A stretch of DNA of 64,000 nucleotides from Dokdonella_A sp937902695 (GTDB lineage Bacteria > Pseudomonadota > Gammaproteobacteria > Xanthomonadales > Rhodanobacteraceae), in assembly GCA_048498135.1 (NCBI GenBank), contig JBEHYO010000004.1, positions 27,606 through 91,605 on the forward strand, written 5' to 3'. Shown piece after piece: positions 27,043 to 36,765 of the stretch. The notes under the pieces were generated by a model. That model was not told where the DNA came from, did no database searches, and saw only the letters and a program-made list of their open reading frames with translations. The position numbers and the translations under genes are program-made. Positions within the stretch are counted from its first letter, which is position 1. Each line of letters starts with the position of its first letter.

Positions 27043-28350
27043 CTAGCCGTCGAAGCCGTCGCCGAAGATCCGGTCGGTCACGACATCGTCGCGCTGGTAG
27101 AAATACGCGGCGCCCTGCACGGCATTGCCATCGACCGTCGCATACGGCACGCCGACGAGCGCCGACTGATCCGCCAGCGCGACGAACGCGCCATAGAACT
27201 CGTTCATCTGCCCGTCGCTCGCGACGAGCTTGTGCGTCTGCGTCCACGCGCCATCGGATTCGGCGAACACGTACGCCGCGCCCTGCTGCGTGTGATCGTG
27301 GATCGCCGCGCGATCGGCGCCGACGATCAGCGCCGAATCGAGGATCGCGACCGCGTAGCCGAGATCGTCGCCGATCGCGCCGTCGCCGGCGACGAGCCGC
27401 GCTTCCTGCTCGAAGCTGCCGCCCTGGTCGGCGAATACGAACACCGCGCCCTGGCCGCCGCCCACGCCGTTCGCGCCGGCGACCATGTGCGTCGGCGTCG
27501 CCGCGAGAGAGAACGCGAATGCATCGCCCGGATCGCCGCTGTCCGCGACGATCTTGGCCGTTTGCGTCCAGTCGCTGGTCGAGCCGTCATAGACATACAC
27601 GGCGCCGCGCGCCGCCGTGCCATCGACGCTCGCGTACGGCGCGCCGACGAGCGCGCGCGTGCCCGACATCGCGACGGAGCGGCCGAAGAACTCGCCGCCG
27701 ACGCCGTCGTCCGCGACGAGCTTCCTGGCGAACGTCCACGTGCCGCCGACGTTCGTGTAGACGTAGGCCGCGCCCTGCAGCGCGTTGCCGCCGACGCTCG
27801 CGCCATACGCGCCGACGACGATGTTGTCGCCCGCGATCGCCGCAGCCTGCCCGAAGTAGTTGTTCGCCTCGCCGTCGTCGGCGACGAGCTTGGCGACCTG
27901 GCTCCAGACGCCGGCCGTTTCCTGGAACACGTACGCGGCGCCCTGGTTCGGATGGCCGTTCACGGTCGCGCCGAGCGCGCCGATCACGGCCGTGTCGCCG
28001 TCGATCATGATCGCGGTGCCGAACGTCGCCTGGTCGCCGGGGAGGCCGTCGTCGGCCATGAATTCCTGGCCTTGCGTCCAGACGCCGCCGGTCTCCGTGA
28101 AGACGTAGACCGCGCCTTCCCAGTTGTCGACGTCGACGGCGCCGATCAGAGCCGTCGTGCCGCGGATTGCGATCGCCTGGCCGAATGCGTCGTGCGGCTG
28201 GCCGTTGTCGGCGATGACCTTCTGCTCCGTCCACGTGTCCGGCAACGCGGCAACGCGCGAGCGTGCCGACGTACCGCCGGCTGCAAACGCGGACAGCACG
28301 ATCGCGGCGCACACGAGGCGCTGCAGCACGGCACGGTTCGGGGTTGTCAT
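27043..28350 (-). CDS. secreted FG-GAP repeat protein with IFGDGFDG tail
   Basis: A 435-residue exported protein. After the signal peptide there are about seven FG-GAP-like units of roughly 55 residues. Each contains 'DxFGxAxAIxGxxAxVGA', 'QGAAYVF' and 'WTQxxKLVADDG' in that order; the fold is an integrin-type beta-propeller. The protein ends exactly with 'VTDRIFGDGFDG', the motif shared with the propeller protein at 15788-17605. GAGGAGCG lies just before the ATG at 28350. Probably an extracellular or outer-surface protein; the ligand is unknown. Confidence 0.85.
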   Translation of the reverse strand: MTTPNRAVLQRLVCAAIVLSAFAAGGTSARSRVAALPDTWTEQKVIADNGQPHDAFGQAIAIRGTTALIGAVDVDNWEGAVYVFTETGGVWTQGQEFMADDGLPGDQATFGTAIMIDGDTAVIGALGATVNGHPNQGAAYVFQETAGVWSQVAKLVADDGEANNYFGQAAAIAGDNIVVGAYGASVGGNALQGAAYVYTNVGGTWTFARKLVADDGVGGEFFGRSVAMSGTRALVGAPYASVDGTAARGAVYVYDGSTSDWTQTAKIVADSGDPGDAFAFSLAATPTHMVAGANGVGGGQGAVFVFADQGGSFEQEARLVAGDGAIGDDLGYAVAILDSALIVGADRAAIHDHTQQGAAYVFAESDGAWTQTHKLVASDGQMNEFYGAFVALADQSALVGVPYATVDGNAVQGAAYFYQRDDVVTDRIFGDGFDG

Positions 28351-28571
28351 GAGCGCTCCTCGATGGCGGATGGCCCAGCATCGTCCGAAGCGGCAGCGCG
28401 CGAAACATGTTCCTCTTATCGTTTGATTTGCCGTTCCCTTCCGTTCGTTCACCGATTCATGAACGCGCGCCTTCCGAGACGCGACGGTCCGGAGAAATAC
28501 TTCCGTTTGAGCTCGCTCGGCGATCCTGGCCGAAGAGGCCTTTCTCGGTGGATTCGTCGAGCCGGTTGCCG

Positions 28572-29066
28572 TCAGTTCCCGTCGACGGGCTCGCGATCGT
28601 AGTAATCGACCGTCGTCTCGGCGCGGAACAGCTTGCGCAGGCCGGACGTGCCGTCACGGCGCGCGACGACGAGCACCTTGCCCGAATCGGGATACTCGCA
28701 CGCATCGAGATCGCACCGCGTCGACACCGCGAGATAGCGCATCGTCTTCGTGCCGGTATTGATGATCTGATGCGCGACGTCCGGGCCGCCGGTCGGGCAC
28801 GCGATCACGTCGTGCGCGCGAATAGCATGACGCTGGTCGCCGAAGCGAAGCTCGCCCTCGCCTTCGAGGATGAAGAACATCTCTTCCTCGCCGTGATGGC
28901 TGTGGAGCGGGCATTGCGTCTTGCCCGGCGGCACCACGGTAAGGTTGTAGCCGAGCTGCCTGGCGCCGATGCGATCGCTGATCTGGGCGCGGCTCGAGGT
29001 GAACCTCCCGTTTTCCTCGACGTCGTCGAACTCGACCTCGTCCAGATTCATGAAAGGCTTCGGCAT
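28572..29066 (-). CDS. cupin-domain protein
   Basis: A 164-residue single-domain cupin. Motif 1 is 'CPLHSHHGEEEMFFILEGEGEL' (His, His, Glu as metal ligands) and motif 2 is 'DVIACPTGGPDVAHQIIN' with the last histidine. The C-terminal 'KLFRAETTVDYYDREPV' is typical of a small group of stand-alone cupins. It should bind a divalent metal; substrate and reaction are unknown. It diverges from the TPR protein at 29307 across a 240-bp gap without recognised sites. Confidence 0.87.
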   Translation of the reverse strand: MPKPFMNLDEVEFDDVEENGRFTSSRAQISDRIGARQLGYNLTVVPPGKTQCPLHSHHGEEEMFFILEGEGELRFGDQRHAIRAHDVIACPTGGPDVAHQIINTGTKTMRYLAVSTRCDLDACEYPDSGKVLVVARRDGTSGLRKLFRAETTVDYYDREPVDGN

Positions 29067-29306
29067 GACGCATCTCCGACCGGCTCGGTGTGCGCGACAT
29101 TAGCAACTTCGCTTCGGCGGCGCCGGCCGATCGCATGGTGGTTGCGGCCGGACGCGTCAGCGCGACCGCGCCGCCGATTTCGGTGAATCCGCCGCGGGAA
29201 CCGCGTCGCGTCGCGCCGCCGGCGGCAAGCCTCCGGGTTGCGCCCTCCTGCCGATTCCCCGACACTGCCGCGTCCCGTCGACAGGCGCTGAGGGGGCGTC
29301 ATCGGC

Positions 29307-31100
29307 ATGAAGCGCCTCTTGCAGGAGCTGAGACGCCGCAACGTGTTTCGTGCGGCCGTGCTCTATGTCGGTGCCGTCTGGGCGCTCGCGCAAGGCATCG
29401 CGCAGCTCGGGCCTTCGGTCGGCCTGCCCGACTGGAGCACGCGCTGGTTCATCGTCGCGGGCGCGATCGGGTTTCCGCTCTGGATCGCGTTCGCCTGGTA
29501 TTTCGAGCTGACGCCCGACGGCATCAGGCGCGAGCGCGATATCGATCCCGGCGAATCGGTCGCGCGCCACACCGGACGCAAGCTCGACTTCGCGATCATC
29601 GGCGTGCTCGCGCTCGCGGTCGTGCTGCTGCTGACGGACCGCTTCGTCGCGCATCGCACATCCGCCGATGCGGCCAGCGACAGATCGATCGCCGTGATGC
29701 CGCTCGTCAACACGAGCGGCGATCCCGCGAACGAGTTCTTCTCCGACGGGCTTTCCGAAGAGCTGATCAGCGCGCTCGGCAAGGTCGGCGGCCTCGCCGT
29801 GATCGGACGGAGCTCGTCGTTCCGGTTCAAGGGCACGAAGGACGATCCGCGTACGATCGCAACGACGCTCGGTGTCGCATATCTGCTCGAAGGCAGCGTG
29901 CGCAAGGCGACGAATCAGGTGCGCATCTCGGTCGATCTCGTCAGCGGATCGAACGGAAGAAGCCTCTGGTCCGATACGTTCGACGGCGAGCTCGCCGACA
30001 TCTTCGCGCTGCAGAGCAAGGTCGCGACGTCGGTCGCGGGACAGCTCGGCAGCCTGCTCGGGAAGTCGATCGGCGCCGGCACCGATCTCAAGCCCGATGC
30101 CCCGCCGTCCGGCAATGTCGAGGCCTATACGGCCTTCCTGCAAGGAAAGTTCTATCGCAACCGCAGCAACGAACCCGATGGGCGCAAGGCGATCGAGCAG
30201 TTCGAAACCGCCGTCCGGCTCGACCCCGGTTATGCGGAAGCCTGGGCGCATCTGGCAAGCGCATCGATATGGCTCGGCAGCAATTTCCTCTCGCCCGCGC
30301 AAACCGGAGCGCTTTACGCGCGGGCGCGCGATGCCATCGACACGGCAAAGCGGCTGAGCCCGGATCTTGCGGCCGCCTACAAGGCCGAGAGCGATTACCT
30401 GACGACGGCGGAGTTCGACTACAAGGGTGCCGAAGCGGCTGCGCGACGCGCGGTCGAGCTCGATCCTGCGAGTGGCGATGCGAAAGCGGCGCTCGCACTG
30501 CACCTCAGGTTGCTCGGCCGCCTGAAGGAATCGCTCGCGCTCCAGCGCGAGGCGCTCCTGCTCGATCCGGTCGTCGCGACGCGCCACGCGAATGTCGGCG
30601 CGACGCTCACGGATCTCGGCAAGTACGACGAGGCCGAACCCGTGCTGCGTCACGCGGTCGACCTCGAGCCGAGCGCGACATTTCCGCGCGGCATGCTGAT
30701 CCAGCTCGATGTGCTCAAGCACGACGCGGCCGCCGCCGCGCGCGATGCCGCCGTCGAGATTCCGTCCGCCAACTGGCGACGCTACGTCGGCGCGCTGGTC
30801 TCCCAGATCGGCACGGATCGCGCGGCAGCCGATTCGACGCTGAAGGACTTCATTGCCCGCGATGCAGCCGGGATGTCGTATCAGATCGCGCAGATCTACG
30901 CGGTCCGCGGCGAGCCCGACGCCATGTTCGAGTGGCTCGACCGCGCCGCGGACACGCACGATCCCGGCATCACGTTCCTGCTGTACGACCCTTTCACGCA
31001 GCGGTATCGCGACGACCCGCGCTACGCCGCGATCGTTCGCAAGGCGGGACTCCCGGTCGAGAATCTCGCGACGAGCGAAACGGTGCCGCTGTCGCGCTGA
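29307..31100 (+). CDS. membrane TolB-like/TPR protein
   Basis: A 597-residue protein. The N-terminus has 'LLQELRRRNVFRAAVLYVGAVWALAQG' with two membrane helices by residue 65, a third helix lies near 95-115, and then a TolB/FlgO-like domain ('SIAVMPLVNTSGDPANEFFSDGLSEELISAL', 'YLLEGSVRKATNQVRISVDLVSGSNGRSLWSDTFDG') follows. The last 300 residues are TPR repeats ('AIEQFETAVRLDPGYAEAWAHLA'). It is a close structural relative of the proteins at 32112 and 36766. Such proteins are often annotated as adenylate-cyclase-like or CadC-like, but here there is no cyclase and no DNA-binding domain. Confidence 0.83.
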   Translation: MKRLLQELRRRNVFRAAVLYVGAVWALAQGIAQLGPSVGLPDWSTRWFIVAGAIGFPLWIAFAWYFELTPDGIRRERDIDPGESVARHTGRKLDFAIIGVLALAVVLLLTDRFVAHRTSADAASDRSIAVMPLVNTSGDPANEFFSDGLSEELISALGKVGGLAVIGRSSSFRFKGTKDDPRTIATTLGVAYLLEGSVRKATNQVRISVDLVSGSNGRSLWSDTFDGELADIFALQSKVATSVAGQLGSLLGKSIGAGTDLKPDAPPSGNVEAYTAFLQGKFYRNRSNEPDGRKAIEQFETAVRLDPGYAEAWAHLASASIWLGSNFLSPAQTGALYARARDAIDTAKRLSPDLAAAYKAESDYLTTAEFDYKGAEAAARRAVELDPASGDAKAALALHLRLLGRLKESLALQREALLLDPVVATRHANVGATLTDLGKYDEAEPVLRHAVDLEPSATFPRGMLIQLDVLKHDAAAAARDAAVEIPSANWRRYVGALVSQIGTDRAAADSTLKDFIARDAAGMSYQIAQIYAVRGEPDAMFEWLDRAADTHDPGITFLLYDPFTQRYRDDPRYAAIVRKAGLPVENLATSETVPLSR

Positions 31101-31239
31101 GCGGATCGTCAAAAAGCGCACACATGGAGCGCCTGCGCGGTCGCCCTGCGCCAGTTCGAAAGGCGAATGCGCCGGATGACGTTGCGCCCGGACGCTGCGC
31201 GGGATGCAATGCGCCGGCGCACGCGAACGTGGAGGCGTC

Positions 31240-32022
31240 ATGACCGCAAGAACGTCGATGGCCCCAGGAACGTCGATGGCCCATGGCTGGCGGATCTGGG
31301 GCCTCGGCATCGTGGCATTGGGCGCCGTGTGTCTCGCGTTCGGGGACTTCCATCCCGGGCAGCCGGTACCGAAGGAGTTTCCTGCCCGCACGGAGCTTGC
31401 GTATGCCGTCGCGGTGTTCATGCTCGTCGCGGGCGCTGCCGTCGAATGGCGAAAGACGCTGCCTCTGGCGGCGGCCGCGATCACGGCCTACTGGGCGCTC
31501 GTCGTCGTCGTCCTGATGAACGGCCGCGTGTGGCTCGCGCATTACGCCGAGTTCCTGCCGTACGAAAGCACCGCGATACAGCTCGCGATCGCCGCGGGCG
31601 GGCTGATCGTCTACGCGAACAGCGCGGACATCGATGCCGCGCTCGCCGCGCGCCTCACGCGCGTCGGCCAGCTCGCGTTCGGCGTATGCGCGCTCGTGTT
31701 CGGCACGGCGCATTTCCTCTACATGAACCTCACCGCTCCGCTCGTGCCGAAATGGCTGCCGCCATCACAGGAGTTCTGGGCGTATGCGACCGGCATCTTC
31801 CACATCGCGGGCGGCGTCGCGATCCTCACCGGCGTGAAGGCGCGCCTCGCGGCGACCCTTCTGACGATCATGTTCGCGCTTTTCAGCGTCATGGTGCACA
31901 TACCGATGGCGATCGCCGATCCCGCGAATCACTGGATCTGGAACGAGAATGCGGTCAATGTCGCGCTGATCGGCGCTGCGTGGGTCGTCGCGGATTCGCT
32001 GGCGCGAACGAGGCGCGACTGA
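31240..32022 (+). CDS. DoxX-like multi-pass membrane protein
   Basis: A 260-residue protein with about seven hydrophobic helices ('GIVALGAVCLAFGDFHPGQPVP', 'AVAVFMLVAGAAVEW', 'ITAYWALVVVVLMNG', 'GVCALVFGTAHFLYMN', 'IFHIAGGVAILTGVKARLAATLLTIMF'). The 'HIAGGVAILTGVKARLAA' stretch and overall layout resemble the DoxX/DoxD superfamily. GGAGG four bases before the ATG at 31240 sets the start. It lies between two TolB/TPR genes on the same strand and may be cotranscribed. No function is known. Confidence 0.72.
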   Translation: MTARTSMAPGTSMAHGWRIWGLGIVALGAVCLAFGDFHPGQPVPKEFPARTELAYAVAVFMLVAGAAVEWRKTLPLAAAAITAYWALVVVVLMNGRVWLAHYAEFLPYESTAIQLAIAAGGLIVYANSADIDAALAARLTRVGQLAFGVCALVFGTAHFLYMNLTAPLVPKWLPPSQEFWAYATGIFHIAGGVAILTGVKARLAATLLTIMFALFSVMVHIPMAIADPANHWIWNENAVNVALIGAAWVVADSLARTRRD

Positions 32023-32111
32023 GCTTCCATCCCTCGAAATCGTGCGCGTCGCCGCATTCTGGCATGCTGTAGGCGGCGGGCCAGCAGGCGCCCGCGTCCG
32101 GGGGGACGCCG

Positions 32112-34214
32112 ATGGGCCTCATCGTCGAGCTGCGTCGACGGAACGTGTTCCGCGTGGCGGGCCTTTACCTGGTCGGCGCGTGGCTCATCGTGCAGGTTTC
32201 GAGCACCGTGCTGCCGATGTTCGACGCACCGGCCTGGCTGCCGCGCAGCATCGTGATCCTGCTCGCGATCGGCTTCGTTCCGATGCTGGTCTTCAGCTGG
32301 GTGTTCGAGCTGACGCCGGATGGCATCAAGCGCGATGCCGACGTGCCGCCCGGCCGATCGATCGCCGCGGAGACCGCGCAGCGCATGAATCGCATGATCA
32401 TCGCCGTGCTGGCGCTCGCCCTTTTCTATTTCGGTTTCGACCGCTTCGTGCTGGCCCCCAGGCGCGAGGCCGAAGGGATCGCGCGCGCGGTCGCAACGCC
32501 GACGCACGACGTGAAGGCCGACGCCAGCCTCAAATCGATCGCCGTGCTGCCGTTCGACAATCTCAGCGAGGACAAGTCCAACGCCTATTTCGCAACCGGC
32601 ATGCAGGACGAGATCCTGACCCGCCTCGCCGGCATCCACGACCTCAAGGTCATCTCGCGCACCTCGACGGAGCAATACGCCAGCCATCCGCCGAACCTTC
32701 GCACCGTCGCCGGCGAGCTCGGCGTCGCGGCCGTGCTCGAAGGCAGCGTGCAGAAAGCGGAGAACAAGGTGCGCATCAACCTGCAGCTGATCGACGCGCG
32801 GAGCGACACGCACCTCTGGGCGCAGAACTACGATCGCGATCTCAAGGACGTGTTCGCCGTGCAGAGCGACGTCGCGGCGCAGGTCGCCGACGCGCTGAAG
32901 GCGAAACTCCTGCCGGCGGAGAGCGCGCGCATCGGCAAGGTGCCGACGAAGAATCCGCAGGCGTACGACCTCTTCCTCAAGGCCGAATATTTCCTCAATC
33001 AGATCGATTCGACGAGCGCGAAGGATCCCGCCGGCATGGAACTGCAAGCCGCCGATCTCTACGAGCGCGCGATCGCCGCGGATCCGGATTTCGCGCTCGC
33101 CTATGCGCGTCTTTCATTCCTCAAGAGCTATGGCTACTGGCGGCTCAGTTTCAATCGCCGCGCGTCCACGCTCGAAGCCGCGACGATGGCCGCCGCGCGC
33201 GCGATCGAACTGCAGCCCGACCTGCCCGAAGCGCATCTCGCGATGGGCTACGTCCACTACTGGGGACATCGCGACTACGAGGCGGCCCTCAGCGAGTTCG
33301 CGATCGCGCAGGCCAGCCTGCCAAACGACAAGAACGTGATCGCAGCGATCGCCTTCGTACACCGGCGGCAAGGCAAGCTCGACGAAGCGGTCGCGGGCCT
33401 TCAGCAAGCCGCCGCGCTCGATCCGCGCGACACGCGGCAGCCGCGCGACATCGCGGACACGCTCGGCTACATGCGACGCTATGCCGATGCGTTGATCAGC
33501 AACGAGCGTGCGCTCGCCATCGCGCCCGACAACGTCGAGGCGCTCGTGAATCGCAGCGCGGTCCTGCAAATGAGCGGCGACACCGCCGCGGCGAAGCGTG
33601 CGCTGGATGCGATCCCGTCCGACGACGACCCGCAAGGTTCGGTCACCTTTGCGCGCGCGAACCTCGCGCTCCGAACCCGCCAGCCCGACGACGCGCTCGC
33701 CGCGCTCGCGCACGCGCCCGACTGGATTTCAGACAACGAAAACAACGGCCGAGCCCCGTCCGCGCTGTTGCGCGCGCGCGCGCTCGCGCTCAAAGGCGAC
33801 GCCGCGCCCGCGCGCGAGGCATTTCTCGACGCGCAGCGCCTGATCGAAGGATCGATCAGGGAAAACGGCGAACAGGCCGTCGCGCGGATCAACCTCGCCG
33901 ATATCCACGCCGGACTCGGCGACAAGGATGCCGCGCTGAAGTCGGCGCGTCGCGCGACCGAGCTGATACCGATTTCGCGCGATGCGCTGGATGGGTCGTA
34001 CTACCTTGCCGAGCTCGCACGCATCGAGGCGCAGGTCGGCGACGCGGAGTCGGCGCTCGGGCATCTGCGCGAGTTGCTGACGGCGCCGGCCGGCTACGTC
34101 GTATCGGCGGCATCGCTGGGAGCGGATCCGGCGTGGGATCCGCTGCGCAAGGATCCGCGGTTCGCGACGCTGATCGCCGACGCGCGGGCGGCGGAGGCGC
34201 GGCTTGTTCGGTGA
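32112..34214 (+). CDS. membrane TolB-like/TPR protein, paralogue
   Basis: A 700-residue protein with the same plan as the 29307 gene: 'LIVELRRRNVFRVAGLYLVGAWLIVQ', three membrane helices to about residue 115, the TolB/FlgO-like domain ('SIAVLPFDNLSEDKSNAYFATGMQDEILTRLAGI', 'VLEGSVQKAENKVRINLQLIDARSDTHLWAQNYDR') and about ten TPR units to the end. The TolB-like domain is closer to the common 'adenylate cyclase-associated' type. The two genes look like an old tandem duplication with the DoxX-like gene between them. A signalling or assembly-scaffold role is likely but unproven. Confidence 0.83.
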   Translation: MGLIVELRRRNVFRVAGLYLVGAWLIVQVSSTVLPMFDAPAWLPRSIVILLAIGFVPMLVFSWVFELTPDGIKRDADVPPGRSIAAETAQRMNRMIIAVLALALFYFGFDRFVLAPRREAEGIARAVATPTHDVKADASLKSIAVLPFDNLSEDKSNAYFATGMQDEILTRLAGIHDLKVISRTSTEQYASHPPNLRTVAGELGVAAVLEGSVQKAENKVRINLQLIDARSDTHLWAQNYDRDLKDVFAVQSDVAAQVADALKAKLLPAESARIGKVPTKNPQAYDLFLKAEYFLNQIDSTSAKDPAGMELQAADLYERAIAADPDFALAYARLSFLKSYGYWRLSFNRRASTLEAATMAAARAIELQPDLPEAHLAMGYVHYWGHRDYEAALSEFAIAQASLPNDKNVIAAIAFVHRRQGKLDEAVAGLQQAAALDPRDTRQPRDIADTLGYMRRYADALISNERALAIAPDNVEALVNRSAVLQMSGDTAAAKRALDAIPSDDDPQGSVTFARANLALRTRQPDDALAALAHAPDWISDNENNGRAPSALLRARALALKGDAAPAREAFLDAQRLIEGSIRENGEQAVARINLADIHAGLGDKDAALKSARRATELIPISRDALDGSYYLAELARIEAQVGDAESALGHLRELLTAPAGYVVSAASLGADPAWDPLRKDPRFATLIADARAAEARLVR

Positions 34215-34250
34215 AGTGCTCGAGTGGAGGCGTGAGGCGTGAGCCGGGTT

Positions 34251-34356
34251 GCCCTCACCCTACCCTCTCCCGCGAGCGGGAGAGGGGAAACGAGGTCGAA
34301 CCGGGATTGCCGAATCTTTTCCCCTCTCCCGCTTGCGGGAGAGGGTCAGGGTGAGG
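34251..34356. repeat. pair of family A repeats between convergent genes
   Basis: Two family A palindromes (34251-34289 and 34319-34356) in opposite orientation, with ccctcaccctaccctctcccgc-type arms, between the TPR gene and the DUF711 gene. Confidence 0.85.
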
Positions 34357-34378
34357 ACACGCCGAGCAAGGCTCCCCG

Positions 34379-35611
34379 TCAACCCGCCGGATGCAGCGTC
34401 GTATTGAAGAGATACCGGCTCTCGAAGTCGGTCTTGTCGCCGCCCTTCTTGCCTTTGACCGGCAGGAGGCGCGCGGACAGCGGCTTGTGCCATTTCCATG
34501 CGAGTGACGCGACGTCGCCAAGGATCTTCGCGAGATGTTCCTCGCTGACGTCGCCTGGCAACGGCACGGCATCGAGGCCGGTGCCGCACACCGCCGAATA
34601 CGCGAGCAGCGCATCCATCTCGTAGGCGTTCTCCGCCCAGCGCTGCGCGAGCCGCTTGTCTTCCATCACCGGCAGCATCAGGCCCGAATAGCCGACCTGC
34701 TTCACCTGGACCGCCTTCACGGCCGTCGTGATCGCGAGCGCCGCCGTCATCGTGCCGCTCGAGCCGAACTTCGCGCCGGTGAAGCGCTCGATCGCATCGC
34801 CGATCGATACGTCGCCGAGCGGCGCGGGCGTCGGATCGACGCCGGCGAACGTCCATCCGCTGGCCGCGGCCACCTTGCTGCCGACCTCCGCGCCGATGCG
34901 CGCATGCACCGAGAGCTCGCGCGTCAACGCCGCGACGGCGCCGTCGAAATCGCCATGCGTCGCGCCGAAAGCGGCCTGCACGACACCCGCGCCCTCGAAT
35001 CCGAGCGAAAACACCTTGCCTGCGCCGATGTGGTACGCGCCCGGATAGAACGGACCGAGCGGCTTCACCATCGCCGTGGCCGCGAACTGGAAGTTGCCCT
35101 GGCTGCGCGGGCTGTGGTCCGCCACGTAACGCACGAGCTTCGCGCTCTCGCCGATCGCCTTCCAGTGGATGCCGTCGTCGTCGGCGATGATCGCGCTCGC
35201 GTTGAGGTTCGGCAGCGTCGAAAGCACCTCTGCGAGCAGATGCATCGCGGCCGGGTCGTCGGCGTCGTGCAGCATCGCCGGGCCGACGTTCGCTGCGAAT
35301 CCGTCCTTTTGCGACAGATCGTCGAGCGCTTTGAGGAACACCAGGGCCTGCTCATCCGAGAGGCCTTTCACGAGCTGCGCGAACGGCTGCGTCACGATGC
35401 GGACGGTCTGCGTCTCGTAGCCGTGGCTCGCGAACTCCGACCGCGCGGCGTTGAGCACTTTCATCGTGTCCGCGATCTGCGTCTCGTAAGTCGAACGATC
35501 GAGGCGGACGAACGCGGTGATCGCGCGGACCTTCGGCTTGGCGGCATCCGTCGCCGCGTGCGCGGTGAAAGCAAGCGTGCAGAGAAGTAACGCGAGAATC
35601 AGGCGTTTCAT
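34379..35611 (-). CDS. exported DUF711 family protein
   Basis: A 410-residue protein with a signal peptide ('LILALLLCTLAFTAHAA'). The body matches the DUF711/UPF0210 pattern: 'RAITAFVRLD', 'NASAIIADDDGIHW', 'GVDPTPAPLGDVSIGDAIERFTGAKFGSSGTMTAALAIT' region, and 'YSGLMLPVMEDKRLAQRW'. Most family members are cytoplasmic and start without a signal, so export is unusual. GGGGAGC precedes the ATG. Function is unknown. Confidence 0.85.
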   Translation of the reverse strand: MKRLILALLLCTLAFTAHAATDAAKPKVRAITAFVRLDRSTYETQIADTMKVLNAARSEFASHGYETQTVRIVTQPFAQLVKGLSDEQALVFLKALDDLSQKDGFAANVGPAMLHDADDPAAMHLLAEVLSTLPNLNASAIIADDDGIHWKAIGESAKLVRYVADHSPRSQGNFQFAATAMVKPLGPFYPGAYHIGAGKVFSLGFEGAGVVQAAFGATHGDFDGAVAALTRELSVHARIGAEVGSKVAAASGWTFAGVDPTPAPLGDVSIGDAIERFTGAKFGSSGTMTAALAITTAVKAVQVKQVGYSGLMLPVMEDKRLAQRWAENAYEMDALLAYSAVCGTGLDAVPLPGDVSEEHLAKILGDVASLAWKWHKPLSARLLPVKGKKGGDKTDFESRYLFNTTLHPAG

Positions 35612-35777
35612 GTTGCTCCCCCGATACAACAGAACCCGTTCCGGCACCATACAAGGCCGGGCCGGTCGTTGTATACGCCGCTCGGCCTCTTCCCATGCGG
35701 GCAAGTTGGCATCGCGCCCGCGCGAGGACTAGCATCCGATTGCGCATTGCGAGCGTGCGCCCGGCTCGGGAGGGTGA

Positions 35778-36743
35778 ATGAAGGCAGCCACGATCGCGCG
35801 TTACGGATCGCCCGGCGTCATCGAAGTGCGCGACGTCCCGACGCCGGTGCCCGGCGCGGACGAAGTGCTGATCCGCGTGCACGCGACGACGGTCAACCGG
35901 ACTGATTGCGGCGAGCTGCTTCACCCGACGCTGATCGGATTCATGAGCGGCAGGCGGTCGCGACGCAGGATCCTCGGCATGGATTTCTCCGGCATCGTCG
36001 AAGCGGTCGGCGCAGGCGTCGGCCTGTTCAGGCCGGGCGATTACGTGTTCGGCATGTGTCCCTTCCGGAAGGACGGCGCGCAGGCCGAATATTTCTGCAT
36101 GCCGGAGAGCGGCGCGATTGCGCCCATGCCGCGAAACCTGCGCTTCGACGAGGCCGTTCTCTGCGAAGGCGCGTACTACGCGAATGCGAGTGTCGAGAAG
36201 TTCGACTACGGGCCCTGCCACAAGGTTCTGATCTACGGCGCATCAGGCGCGATCGGAACGGCCGCGCTGCAGCTCGCCAAGATACGCGGCGCCGAGGTGA
36301 CTGCGGTCGTCGCGGGCCGGCACCTCGCGCTCGTGCGATCGCTCGGCGCGGATTTCGCGGTCGACTACACCGCCGATGCGTTCAACACGCTCGGCCGCCA
36401 TCACGATTTCGTATTCGACGCCGTCGGCAAGCTCGGCATCGGCCGGTGGCGGCGATTGCTCAAGCCCGGCGGCGTGTTTGCTTCGACCGATCGCGGCCCG
36501 TGGTCGCAGAACCTTTTCTTCCTGCTGTGGGCCAAGATCACGGGCAGCAGGCGCGTCGACGTTCCGTTGCCGAAGCGCGGCAGCGCGCAGGCGTTCGTGA
36601 ATGATCTGAAAGACAAGATCGAAGCGGGCCAGTACGTTCCGGTCATCGACCGGCGATATCCGCTCGCGGATATCGCCGATGCGTATCGCTACGTACAGAC
36701 GGGTGAGAAGGCCGGCGTGGTGGTCATCGATATCGTGCAGTGA
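35778..36743 (+). CDS. quinone oxidoreductase-like zinc-independent dehydrogenase
   Basis: A 321-residue medium-chain reductase. It has 'VHATTVNRTDCGELLHP' where zinc enzymes would carry the catalytic cysteine, 'GMDFSGIVEAVGAGV', and the cofactor motif 'IYGASGAIGTAALQLAKIRGAEVTAV'. The absence of structural cysteines supports a zinc-free NADPH:quinone reductase-type enzyme. The end 'KAGVVVIDI' is typical. GGGAGGG lies before the ATG. It is convergent with the transcriptional regulator. Confidence 0.9.
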   Translation: MKAATIARYGSPGVIEVRDVPTPVPGADEVLIRVHATTVNRTDCGELLHPTLIGFMSGRRSRRRILGMDFSGIVEAVGAGVGLFRPGDYVFGMCPFRKDGAQAEYFCMPESGAIAPMPRNLRFDEAVLCEGAYYANASVEKFDYGPCHKVLIYGASGAIGTAALQLAKIRGAEVTAVVAGRHLALVRSLGADFAVDYTADAFNTLGRHHDFVFDAVGKLGIGRWRRLLKPGGVFASTDRGPWSQNLFFLLWAKITGSRRVDVPLPKRGSAQAFVNDLKDKIEAGQYVPVIDRRYPLADIADAYRYVQTGEKAGVVVIDIVQ

Positions 36744-36765
36744 GGCGAGCTGCGCGCGCCCGTCG